Shown: piece by piece, positions 50,564 through 57,754 of the stretch
How positions within the stretch are numbered: position 1 is the stretch's first letter
How the letters are laid out: each line of letters begins with the position of its first letter
NCBI GenBank assembly: GCA_023407175.1
Contig: JAEYMU010000035.1
Span: forward strand, 62,001-126,000
Direction: 5' to 3'
DNA from: Bacillota bacterium
GTDB lineage: Bacteria; Bacillota_A; Clostridia; Lachnospirales; Lachnospiraceae
DNA length: 64,000 nt
Notes under the pieces: model-generated
The model's database searches: none
The model's input: only the letters and a program-made list of their open reading frames with translations
What the model was told of the DNA's origin: nothing
Translations under genes and position numbers: made by a program

Positions 50564-51103
50564 GTGGCTAGAATAGATGCAAACGGTGAAAGAGAAATCA
50601 TCGTAAAAGATACAGAAGGCACAAGATTAGAGAGATTTAACCTTGATCTAAACGGCATCCGGAGTATAAAGGGAATGCTTCAAGGCTTATGGACATTAAA
50701 TCCTTTCTCACACGGATTAAGTGGTAGGAATGGTTTCTCCGATGTAGATGCACATACAGAGATTGATGGTAGGGGGTTAGTTTTAGAGTTTAAGCGAAGC
50801 TTCCGATCCTTAAACAAGGGGCAGGTACTTAAAGCCATTCGACAAGCTAAGTTTCAAAAGACCTGTACATGGTTCATCGAAGGTGAAACAGATACCCCAA
50901 AACGTATCTTTTGCGTGAATGAAACAGGGGTTGACGGTGAGTTTAAAGTTTCAGAGGTTGAAGTAACTGACTTAGAAAAGATACAGGTTAGGATATCCAA
51001 GTGGGAAAAGTGGGCAAGACAAAATTCATTAGTTAAAGGGAATAAGACAGGCGAATGGAATGCTACAGTGAATATAATAAATAATGCAAGGACTTCTGCA
51101 TAA
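50564..51103 (+). CDS. PD-(D/E)XK endonuclease-like protein
   Basis: A 179-residue protein with a compact nuclease core: FSDVDAHTEIDGRGLVLEFK gives the Asp...Glu-x-Lys catalytic set, followed by NKGQVLKAIRQA with the motif IV Gln. The start is a GTG at 50564, 8 nt after AAAGGTGG. It is the third putative PD-(D/E)XK-type protein in the phage. It may serve DNA processing, or degrade host DNA. Confidence 0.72.
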   Translation: MARIDANGEREIIVKDTEGTRLERFNLDLNGIRSIKGMLQGLWTLNPFSHGLSGRNGFSDVDAHTEIDGRGLVLEFKRSFRSLNKGQVLKAIRQAKFQKTCTWFIEGETDTPKRIFCVNETGVDGEFKVSEVEVTDLEKIQVRISKWEKWARQNSLVKGNKTGEWNATVNIINNARTSA

Positions 51104-51474
51104 CTTAATTTGATTTATTTGTGAATTATGTATGAAATTGTAAAAACAGTTGAATTATAGTAATAAATCAGTATAATATTTCCAAGGGGTTATGTAGTAC
51201 CATTTATAACGGAGGGGTTGTATTAATGTAGCAATCCCATCCTCTTTATTTCTACAACATCCCTTATCAAGCTATTAATAATATTAGAATAACTAGACTG
51301 GTGCAGACTCTATTTATTCCCCAAGCACTTAAAATACGAAATACAGCCTATACATGCCATATATAATCACCCTGCACCTTTCTATTTGTTTAACCCTCAT
51401 GAGTGTTGTTGTAATAGGCACTATGGGGGTTTTTTTATTACAGAAAACTTGCCGTATTACCCAGATTGTAACAG
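51104..51474. other. Non-coding stretch with terminator
   Basis: No gene seen. It holds the terminator at 51393-51437 and otherwise AT-rich sequence. A short RNA between 51180 and 51437 is possible, but no promoter is obvious. Confidence 0.4.
51393..51437 (+). terminator. Terminator
   Basis: CCCTCATGAGTG pairs imperfectly with CACTATGGGGG, followed by seven T. Confidence 0.72.
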
Positions 51475-51503
51475 TTGACTTAACCGTCAATTGACGGTAT
51501 ACT
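51475..51503 (+). promoter_or_regulatory. Sigma-70 promoter with a 16-bp palindromic operator in its spacer
   Basis: TTGACT (51475-51480), 17-nt spacer, TATACT (51498-51503). ACCGTCAATTGACGGT (51483-51498) is a perfect palindrome filling the spacer and touching the -10, an ideal repressor site. It shares TGACGGT with the ardA promoter. Confidence 0.82.
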
Positions 51504-51516
51504 GATGGTTATAAAA

Positions 51517-51534
51517 ATAACGTAATGACGTTAT
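51517..51534. promoter_or_regulatory. Second inverted repeat just downstream of the promoter
   Basis: ATAACGT-AATG-ACGTTAT, perfect 7-bp arms at about +7 to +24 of the promoter. It is a possible second operator or leader hairpin. Confidence 0.55.
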
Positions 51535-51707
51535 ATAAATGAATAATATAGATTCAATAAGGTAAGAGTTATTAGAAGTATGCAACTTGAAAAGGCACAA
51601 TAAGCAATAATTTTATTTTAGGAGAATGAGGGTTTAGTATCGGAAATTAAGAAATTGAAGATACTCAAAGATTTATTAGTGGATAGAGTGAAGGAGTGGT
51701 TAAAATA

Positions 51708-52211
51708 ATGGGAATGAAGCCTAGTAGGAAATATGTTATTGGCAGTTGGCATGAAAACGGTGGAGGTAAGTTTGAGATTTTAGACAGATATTGGGACGAG
51801 AAAGAAAGTCAACCTATGTTGAGCTACCGTTATGAAGGTTGTAAAGATATCCAGACAAACAAGGAAGCGAATATCAATGCATCTATATATAAGTTCCAGA
51901 AAGTAAGAGGTATTACGAAGACTGCCATAGAAAAGCATGAAATGGAGGATGCATTCGCTAAAGAAGTTGGTATAGTTACTGGAAAAATTGATAAATTGAT
52001 AGATAGTATTGGGAAAGGTATGGTTGAAGTACAAGATATGCTTGAAACAATCTCAAATATGCGAGAGGAAATTATGACGTTGCACAAAATGCACCTTGAC
52101 CAAGGCAAAATGATTAAGGAAATTTTGGATGAAATTACTACCCAACAGAAACAGATTGACCACCTTATGAATAATCATGCGATTATAGATAAACTTGTTT
52201 CAAAAATATAG
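51708..52211 (+). CDS. Phage helical protein under operator control
   Basis: A 167-residue protein (MGMKPSRKYVIGSWHENGGG...). The N-terminal third looks beta-rich and globular (WHENGGGKFEILDRYWDEKE). The rest (about residues 75-165) is a long coiled coil. The ATG at 51708 follows AAGGAG; a GTG at 51696 overlaps that site. A 200-nt leader separates it from the operator-controlled promoter. Unknown family; the dedicated repressible promoter suggests an early or lysogeny-related role. Confidence 0.65.
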   Translation: MGMKPSRKYVIGSWHENGGGKFEILDRYWDEKESQPMLSYRYEGCKDIQTNKEANINASIYKFQKVRGITKTAIEKHEMEDAFAKEVGIVTGKIDKLIDSIGKGMVEVQDMLETISNMREEIMTLHKMHLDQGKMIKEILDEITTQQKQIDHLMNNHAIIDKLVSKI

Positions 52212-52250
52212 CCAAACACTAAAAAAATGTCAATAAAGAAAATACGAACT

Positions 52251-52283
52251 GACCTGCCGTCCCTAAAACGGTGGGTCTTTTTT
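52251..52283 (+). terminator. Terminator after the helical protein gene
   Basis: GACCTGCCGT pairs fully with ACGGTGGGTC (two wobbles) around a 7-nt loop, followed by six T. Confidence 0.85.
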
Positions 52284-52299
52284 ATGTCCTTTTATAATC

Positions 52300-52328
52300 T
52301 AATCGATTCTGAAAGGAAAAATGGGACA
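52300..52328 (-). promoter_or_regulatory. Phage promoter motif P10 (leftward, antisense)
   Basis: Minus strand: TGTCCC (52328-52323), 16-nt spacer, TCGATTA (52306-52300), then GATTATAAAAGG. No minus-strand gene follows, so transcription would run antisense into the 51708-52211 gene. It is divergent from P11. Confidence 0.68.
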
Positions 52329-52360
52329 GTTTCAAATAATATAAAAATCCTTTACCGTAA

Positions 52361-52390
52361 TGTCCCATTGTACCACCGCTGACTCGATAA
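52361..52390 (+). promoter_or_regulatory. Phage promoter motif P11 (late module)
   Basis: TGTCCC (52361-52366), 17-nt spacer, TCGATAA (52384-52390), then ATTAGTATAA. Drives terS and probably the structural genes. Confidence 0.76.
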
Positions 52391-52431
52391 ATTAGTATAA
52401 AGATAATTGATAAAAGCAAAAAAAAACAATT

Positions 52432-52448
52432 TATCTGCGAAGCAGATA
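52432..52448. promoter_or_regulatory. 5' UTR hairpin, copy 2
   Basis: TATCTGC-GAA-GCAGATA in the terS leader. Stem and flanks match the copy at 38926-38942; only the 3-nt loop differs. Confidence 0.6.
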
Positions 52449-52497
52449 GTTACCTAAAAGTTTTTATAAAAAAGTCTTTTATAAAGGAGTTGACGGT

Positions 52498-52956
52498 ATG
52501 GATGATAAATGCCCTAACATTTATAACGGTGTCAGCTTAGAAGATTTATCCGAGAAGCATAAAGCCTTTGCCGAAGAGTATGTAGTCGATATGAATGCTA
52601 GTCGGAGTGCGAAAGCCGTTGGATTATCTACCCGACACGCATATCGTATTTTGGCTAGAGAAGATGTCAACGCATATGTGGAATGGCTGAATGACTCCCT
52701 TCGTTCCGATAGAGTTGCTAGAAAGCAGGAAGTGATGGAAAGACTCACTAAGATTGCCAGAGGTGACACTAGGGAGGAAGTGGTGCTGCCAAGTGGTGAT
52801 GTTGCCACAAAGGACACGTTGATTAAAGACCGTGTGAAGGCACTCGAACTTCTGGGTAAGCACTATAAACTGTTTACAGATGTTGTTGAACAGAAAATAG
52901 AAACCGTATTCAACATTGGATTCTCTACTGATGCAGAAGAAGCCGATGAAGAATAA
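52498..52956 (+). CDS. Terminase small subunit
   Basis: Recognises phage DNA to begin packaging. The 152-residue protein has the Terminase_2 pattern: LSEKHKAFAEEYVVDMNASR, then SAKAVGLSTRHAYRILARED (helix-turn-helix-like), a helical oligomerisation middle, and an acidic tail (FSTDAEEADEE). AAAGGAG precedes the ATG. An unusual 386-nt structured spacer separates it from terL. Confidence 0.88.
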   Translation: MDDKCPNIYNGVSLEDLSEKHKAFAEEYVVDMNASRSAKAVGLSTRHAYRILAREDVNAYVEWLNDSLRSDRVARKQEVMERLTKIARGDTREEVVLPSGDVATKDTLIKDRVKALELLGKHYKLFTDVVEQKIETVFNIGFSTDAEEADEE

Positions 52957-53028
52957 AGCTTATGACACCCTCCAGATAAGAGGATAGAGGTCTACTGTCC
53001 CAAGCATGACACAGGATTTAAACTGCTT

Positions 53029-53054
53029 CCTCTCAACAGAGATGTATTGAGAGG
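53029..53054 (+). ncRNA. Hairpin upstream of the tRNA-like tandem
   Basis: CCTCTCAA (53029-53036) and TTGAGAGG (53047-53054), perfect 8-bp arms with a 10-nt loop, 10 nt before the tRNA-like element. Confidence 0.5.
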
Positions 53055-53063
53055 TAAAACTAT

Positions 53064-53190
53064 AGGGGATTAGCTTCAAATGGAAAAGCATCTACGAGAG
53101 GGGAAGTTATGGGTTCGAATCCCATTTTATAGCTTAATTGGAAAAGCACCCATGTGTTAGAAGGTTGTCGGTTCGAATCCGGTATCCCCT
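53064..53190 (+). ncRNA. Tandem tRNA-like RNA with a single acceptor stem
   Basis: AGGGGAT (53064-53070) pairs with ATCCCCT (53184-53190). Between them are two successive tRNA-like cores. Core 1: TA, D arm GCTT/AAGC (53073-53089), 18-nt middle, T arm ATGGG-TTCGAAT-CCCAT (53109-53125). Core 2: TA, D arm GCTT/AAGC (53132-53147 region), 18-nt middle, T arm GTCGG-TTCGAAT-CCGGT (53167-53183). Neither middle forms a proper anticodon stem. An alternative acceptor for core 1, CTATAGG/TTTATAG (53060-53066 with 53126-53132), is possible. These are not normal tRNA genes. Confidence 0.6.
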
Positions 53191-53315
53191 TTTGCAAACT
53201 AAATAGAGTACCTAAAAGGTAAAATTATTATGAAGGGTTGGACTTAAAATGTTCATCCCTTCTTTCCGTTTCTTCTTCCTTCTAAGCCTTTTAGGTACTC
53301 TGTTTAGTCTGCAAA
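53191..53315. repeat. 29-bp inverted repeat between the tRNA-like tandem and terL
   Basis: Arms 53191-53219 and 53287-53315 match at 27 of 29 positions, with one wobble and one mismatch. The 67-nt loop contains a smaller GAAGGG/CCCTTC stem (53232-53262). The right arm ends 28 nt before the terL start. It could be part of a structured RNA, a packaging site, or a tiny palindromic element. Confidence 0.7.
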
Positions 53316-53342
53316 TTGGTAAGAAAAGAGAAGGTGAAGAAA

Positions 53343-54650
53343 ATGGAAACGATGAAGTCAAATGTAAGACTAAACATTAATCCCGATATCTTCAACGACA
53401 TTTACCTTAATTATCCAAAGGCAGATGGTACTACGCATAACTTACTCGATGATTACAAAACTCGTACCTTAGTCTTTTATGGGGGTGGTGGTAGTGGTAA
53501 ATCAAAGTTTGCCGTACAACGTACCATTCTCAAATGTCTAAAGTTTAGTGGTAGTCGTAAGAGAAAGGTATTGGTAGTAAGAAACGTCCTTAATACGGTT
53601 AGAGATTCCGTTTTCTCGGAATTTAAGACCTGCATTCAAGAATGGAATTTATCAGCATTCGTCAAGATTACAGAATCCTATCTGACAATCGAGTTTGCGA
53701 ATGGTAGTGAAATTCTTTTCAAAGGTATGGACGATGAAGAAAAAATTAAGTCTATCGCAGGTATCACAGATATCTTCGTCGAGGAAGCAACTGAAATCAC
53801 GCAGGACAAATACGAACAGTTGCAAGTCCGTCTTAGAAATAAGAAGGCAGGTTTCAATCAGATTATCCTTTGTTACAACCCCATCGGAAAAGACAATTGG
53901 GTTTACCCCTACTTTCACGAACAGGGACATCCGTTGGAAAAGGATTGTGTTGTCTGCCATACGAATTTTACCCACAACCGCTTTCTTCCCAAAGAGAATA
54001 TCACAATGCTTCTTAATATGAAGGAAACCAATCCGTATAAGTACAAGGTTTATGCCTTGGGGGAATTTGCTTCCTTGGGTAAAGGGATTTATGCCGAGTA
54101 TCGGGAAGAAGCCTTTGACGAATATGAGTTACGGAAACAGGGTATCAAGTGCTACTTCGGTATGGACTTTGGATACACCAATGACCCCTCGACTCTCGTT
54201 AAAGTTTATGTTGATGAAATTAACAGAAAGATGTACATCGCTGATGAAATGTATCAGAAAGGTATGCTGAATAAAGAGATTGTCGAGTGGATTAGACGAA
54301 GGGGTTATTTGGGTGAGGTTATCACCGCTGACTCTTCCGAACCCAAGTCAATCGAGGAAATAAAACGTAGTGGTGTTAGAAGGATGAAAGGTGCAAGGAA
54401 AGGTAAGGACAGCATTATTCATGGCATTCAGTTTATCCAAGCCTTTGAAATCATCGTACACCCAAGATGCACCAATGCCCTCATAGAGTTGCAAAACTAC
54501 ACATGGAAAAAAGACAAGTCAACCAACGAGTATGTGAACGAACCCGAAGATAAATACAATCACTTACTCGATGGTTTGAGATATGCAGTTGAAGATATTA
54601 TGCCTAGAAACAGAATGAAGTCAATGAACTCCAAGATGTTAGGCTTATAA
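53343..54650 (+). CDS. terL: Terminase large subunit (PBSX/SPP1 type)
   Basis: ATP-driven DNA packaging motor with a headful nuclease. The 435-residue protein has Walker A GGGGSGKSKF near residue 45 and Walker B DIFVEEATE near 140. The C-terminal RNase H-like nuclease residues appear in FGMDFGYTNDPS, ITADSSEPKS and HLLDGLRYAVED. The ATG at 53343 follows AAGGTG; an earlier start would lie near the right arm of the inverted repeat. It is followed by the portal gene. Confidence 0.94.
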   Translation: METMKSNVRLNINPDIFNDIYLNYPKADGTTHNLLDDYKTRTLVFYGGGGSGKSKFAVQRTILKCLKFSGSRKRKVLVVRNVLNTVRDSVFSEFKTCIQEWNLSAFVKITESYLTIEFANGSEILFKGMDDEEKIKSIAGITDIFVEEATEITQDKYEQLQVRLRNKKAGFNQIILCYNPIGKDNWVYPYFHEQGHPLEKDCVVCHTNFTHNRFLPKENITMLLNMKETNPYKYKVYALGEFASLGKGIYAEYREEAFDEYELRKQGIKCYFGMDFGYTNDPSTLVKVYVDEINRKMYIADEMYQKGMLNKEIVEWIRRRGYLGEVITADSSEPKSIEEIKRSGVRRMKGARKGKDSIIHGIQFIQAFEIIVHPRCTNALIELQNYTWKKDKSTNEYVNEPEDKYNHLLDGLRYAVEDIMPRNRMKSMNSKMLGL

Positions 54651-54675
54651 AATTTTGAAAGATGGTGGTGATTAA

Positions 54676-56205
54676 ATGAATCCGAGAAGTGGATGGTCAA
54701 GCAGGAAATACCACTTGCCTAGAGGTTACAGACCAACAGAGTTGTTGGACTTAGTTAAGATGTTTATTTCCAAGCAATACCAATACAAGGTTCTCGAAGA
54801 TTACTATGTTGGTAAACAGGCGATTCTTAACAGATCCATCGAAGATGCAAGTAAGCCAAACAACAGGGTTGTAAACAACTTTGCTAAGTTAATCGTAGAT
54901 ACAAACTCTTCCTATTTCTTAGGTCAACCTATTACTTATGTAGGTGACAATCCTAAGACACTTGATACGGTACATCATTGGTTAGATGAAAATAATGCCC
55001 ACGATGTAGATGCCGAATTAGCAAAGCTTTGCAGTATGTTGGGTCATGCATTCGAATTTCATTGGATTGATAAAAATGGAAGGCATCGTTTTAAGTATGC
55101 TTCCCCAAAGAATGTTTTAGCAGTCTATTCAGCTGATTTGGAGGAAGATTTAATTTGTGCAGTAAATATTTCTGCATTAAAAGATGCTTCCACTAACATG
55201 ACTGTTTATCAGATTGAAATTTACGATGATAAAGAAGTTACCCGAATGGAAGGTACTCATGATGGAAGTTATGCAGATTGGAAAATTACCAGAATTTTAC
55301 CCCACCCTTTTGGTGAAGTACCTGTAATTGAATACCTTGCAAATGAAGAAAGACAAGGCGATTTTGAAAGTATCATGACACAGATTGATGCTTATGACCA
55401 AGTTGTTTCTGACTCCGTTAATGATGTTGAGTATTGGAATGACTCTTACTTATTACTAAGAGATTTACAGGCTACTACTACCGAGGATATTCAAGAAATG
55501 AAAAACAACCGTGTTTTGATGGTGGACGGTACAGGTGATGCAAGTTTCCTGCAAAGAACTGTTAATGACTCTCACATAGAAAATATCAAAAATCGTTTGG
55601 TACAGGACATTCATAAACATGCACAAACCCCTAACCTTTCCGATGAACAGTTTGCTACGAACCTTAGTGGTACAGCAATCCGTTATAAATTACTTGCCTT
55701 GGAAAACAGAACTTCCGTAAGGGAAAGAAAGTTTACCAAGGCTATTATGAAACGGTTGAGATTAGGGTTTCAAACCTTAAACCTTCGTGGTGAGGAATTG
55801 ATTAATGACCTTAAACCGGTATTCGTAAGAAACTTACCTGCTAACTTAGTTGAGATTGCAGATATGACTATCAAGTTGAAGGATATCGTTTCGGATGAAA
55901 CTCTTCGTAGTCAAATTCCTTTTGTATCCGATTTGGAGAAAGAAAGACTTTTAATTGCTGATCAACAACTTAGCAAAATGGAAATGCAGATGTTTCCTCA
56001 AACAATGGTGCTGCCTACTGAAATTGATGAATTAGATAGCAACCAAGAAGAGTTAATTGCTTCGATGGAGAAAGCAGCTGAAGCTGACCTTCAGAAACAG
56101 GAAGCCTTTAAAGCCTCTATAGGTAAAGCTGACCCACAGGGAAACGGTAAAGCCAATAACGGTATGAATACGCACAATCTACAAAAATCTAAGTCAAAGG
56201 AGTGA
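54676..56205 (+). CDS. Portal protein (SPP1 gp6-like)
   Basis: Forms the dodecameric DNA entry/exit ring at one capsid vertex. The 509-residue protein has SPP1-type portal landmarks: YYVGKQAILNR near residue 46, NRVVNNFAKLIVDTNSSYFL near 67, and the NLSGTAIRYKLLALENR tunnel/stem region near 335. A Gln/Lys-rich disordered tail follows. GGTGGTG precedes the ATG. Confidence 0.93.
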   Translation: MNPRSGWSSRKYHLPRGYRPTELLDLVKMFISKQYQYKVLEDYYVGKQAILNRSIEDASKPNNRVVNNFAKLIVDTNSSYFLGQPITYVGDNPKTLDTVHHWLDENNAHDVDAELAKLCSMLGHAFEFHWIDKNGRHRFKYASPKNVLAVYSADLEEDLICAVNISALKDASTNMTVYQIEIYDDKEVTRMEGTHDGSYADWKITRILPHPFGEVPVIEYLANEERQGDFESIMTQIDAYDQVVSDSVNDVEYWNDSYLLLRDLQATTTEDIQEMKNNRVLMVDGTGDASFLQRTVNDSHIENIKNRLVQDIHKHAQTPNLSDEQFATNLSGTAIRYKLLALENRTSVRERKFTKAIMKRLRLGFQTLNLRGEELINDLKPVFVRNLPANLVEIADMTIKLKDIVSDETLRSQIPFVSDLEKERLLIADQQLSKMEMQMFPQTMVLPTEIDELDSNQEELIASMEKAAEADLQKQEAFKASIGKADPQGNGKANNGMNTHNLQKSKSKE

Positions 56206-56211
56206 TAATAA

Positions 56212-57003
56212 ATGTCCTCATTGACTACTCTTCAAGAAGAGTTTGTGACACATAGGTTTTACGAGATTGAAAAATATCTCAAACGTAAAGCCACAAACCC
56301 TTATACCAATACCGTCAATATCATAATAAGTACAATGCAAAAGGTGTTCGAGAAGTATGACAACTATCCCGACACCTTTAAGTATTTACTCATATCACAA
56401 GACTTGGAGAAGGTTGGACTTTACAAGCAAATCCAACAACAGTATGGGGTTATGGGGGAAGAGTTTTCCGAGTTTATGCAAAGTTACTTGTATGACCTAT
56501 ATCTCCAGACAGAGAAACATTCTAACCAAATAATCACTAATGAAGAATATCATGCTACTCCATTTGCCCTGCCCCCTTCCGTTGAAAAATGGAAAGGTAA
56601 GACTTTTGTACAAGGTGCTGAAATGGTGTTATTAATCAAATTGCTAATCTACAATCATAAATCGATGAAAGAAATCACCACTCAATTAGAGTTGAAAACA
56701 GGTGGTCACATCTACGAAGCCAAGAGAATGGCAAGAACAGAAACGGCAGAAACGATTAATACAACGGCATTAGGTGTTTGGGAAAAGTCAGGTATCACAA
56801 AAGTCAAATGGACGGATGCTACGGAACACATTCAATTTGTTAACCGTAAAGGAAATAAGAAAGTTACAAAAGTCTGCAAGAATTGTAGGAGTTTCGCAAC
56901 AGGCGGTGAAGGGGGTAAAGGAATTTATACTATCAACCAACTTCCAAGTCCCTGTCCTGCCCACCCGAATTGCAGATGTACTTTAGTACCTATTAAAAAA
57001 TAA
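56212..57003 (+). CDS. Minor head protein, MuF/SPP1 gp7 family
   Basis: A head morphogenesis protein that binds the portal and may be injected with DNA. The 263-residue protein has the central GGHIYEAKRMARTETAETIN signature and the C-terminal HPNCRCTLVPI with CKNC upstream, typical of Phage_Mu_F domains. No toxin domain is fused at the end. AAGGAG precedes the ATG. Confidence 0.9.
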   Translation: MSSLTTLQEEFVTHRFYEIEKYLKRKATNPYTNTVNIIISTMQKVFEKYDNYPDTFKYLLISQDLEKVGLYKQIQQQYGVMGEEFSEFMQSYLYDLYLQTEKHSNQIITNEEYHATPFALPPSVEKWKGKTFVQGAEMVLLIKLLIYNHKSMKEITTQLELKTGGHIYEAKRMARTETAETINTTALGVWEKSGITKVKWTDATEHIQFVNRKGNKKVTKVCKNCRSFATGGEGGKGIYTINQLPSPCPAHPNCRCTLVPIKK

Positions 57004-57057
57004 TACGAGAACTTTGTAGGGCAATGAACTATGAAGGGCAAAAGGAGAATGAAAATT

Positions 57058-57660
57058 ATGGATACACCAAATGTAGACAACCAAAATGTAGAAATTACTG
57101 CCGAACAGGTGACACAGTATATTGCTACTAATCCCGACTTACTAGGAAACTTACTTGGTATGGATATCGGGCAGAAAGCATTACAACCAAAGTTGGATCA
57201 ACACTTCTCTAAGTCTTTGGAAACTTGGAAGGCAAACAATTTAGACAAGATTGTGAATGAAAGGGTCGAAGCATTATTCCCGAATGAAACTCCCCAGGCT
57301 AAACAGATGCGTGAGTTACAGGCACAGATTGATAAAATCAATGCTGAAAAAATGAAGGCTGAAATGTCTACCGTTACCCTTAATTTATTAGCACAGGAAG
57401 GTGTACCTAACACTTTTGCTAGATTTCTTCAAGGTTCTGATGAAGCTACCACAAGGGCAAATATCAGTGACTTCAAGCACCAATTCAATCAAGCACTAAA
57501 CGGTAGTGTAGATTCGAAATTTAAACAGTTTGGTTTTCAGCCACAGGCTAACAATCAGCAACAGAATGAACCACAGGTTGACCCAAGCAAAATGTCGTAT
57601 GCAGAAAGAATGGCATTATACAATTCAAATCCGAATGAGTATAACAGGTTATTTGGCTAG
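57058..57660 (+). CDS. Capsid scaffold protein (DUF4355-like)
   Basis: An internal scaffold for procapsid assembly. It has 200 residues, is acidic and helical, with a central coiled coil (KQMRELQAQIDKINAEKMKA). The C-terminus, YAERMALYNSNPNEYNRLFG, fits the scaffold tail that docks to capsid. The ATG at 57058 lies 10 nt after AAAGGAG. A hairpin overlaps its end. Confidence 0.85.
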   Translation: MDTPNVDNQNVEITAEQVTQYIATNPDLLGNLLGMDIGQKALQPKLDQHFSKSLETWKANNLDKIVNERVEALFPNETPQAKQMRELQAQIDKINAEKMKAEMSTVTLNLLAQEGVPNTFARFLQGSDEATTRANISDFKHQFNQALNGSVDSKFKQFGFQPQANNQQQNEPQVDPSKMSYAERMALYNSNPNEYNRLFG

Positions 57661-57677
57661 TCCGAACCTGTTATTTT
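57643..57677 (+). terminator. Hairpin at the scaffold-capsid junction
   Basis: AACAGGTT/AACCTGTT perfect 8-bp arms (57643-57650, 57665-57672), followed by ATTTTTAT. It is a weak terminator or mRNA-processing hairpin that could raise capsid relative to scaffold. Confidence 0.5.
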
Positions 57678-57754
57678 TATGCCCAAAAACTTGGAGAAGA
57701 GGATAACCAATCAACTTTCTATCATAAAAAATTAAAAGGTGAGGTAAACAAATT

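Noticed and set aside
52996..53025. TGTCCC at 52996 as a twelfth strict phage promoter
   Set aside because: At 16 nt downstream the sequence is TTTAAAC-like with no TCGATTA; only the first element matches.
53064..53190. Two ordinary phage tRNA genes
   Set aside because: Neither half has its own good acceptor stem plus anticodon stem; the 18-nt middles cannot form a 5-bp stem with a 7-nt loop and U33.
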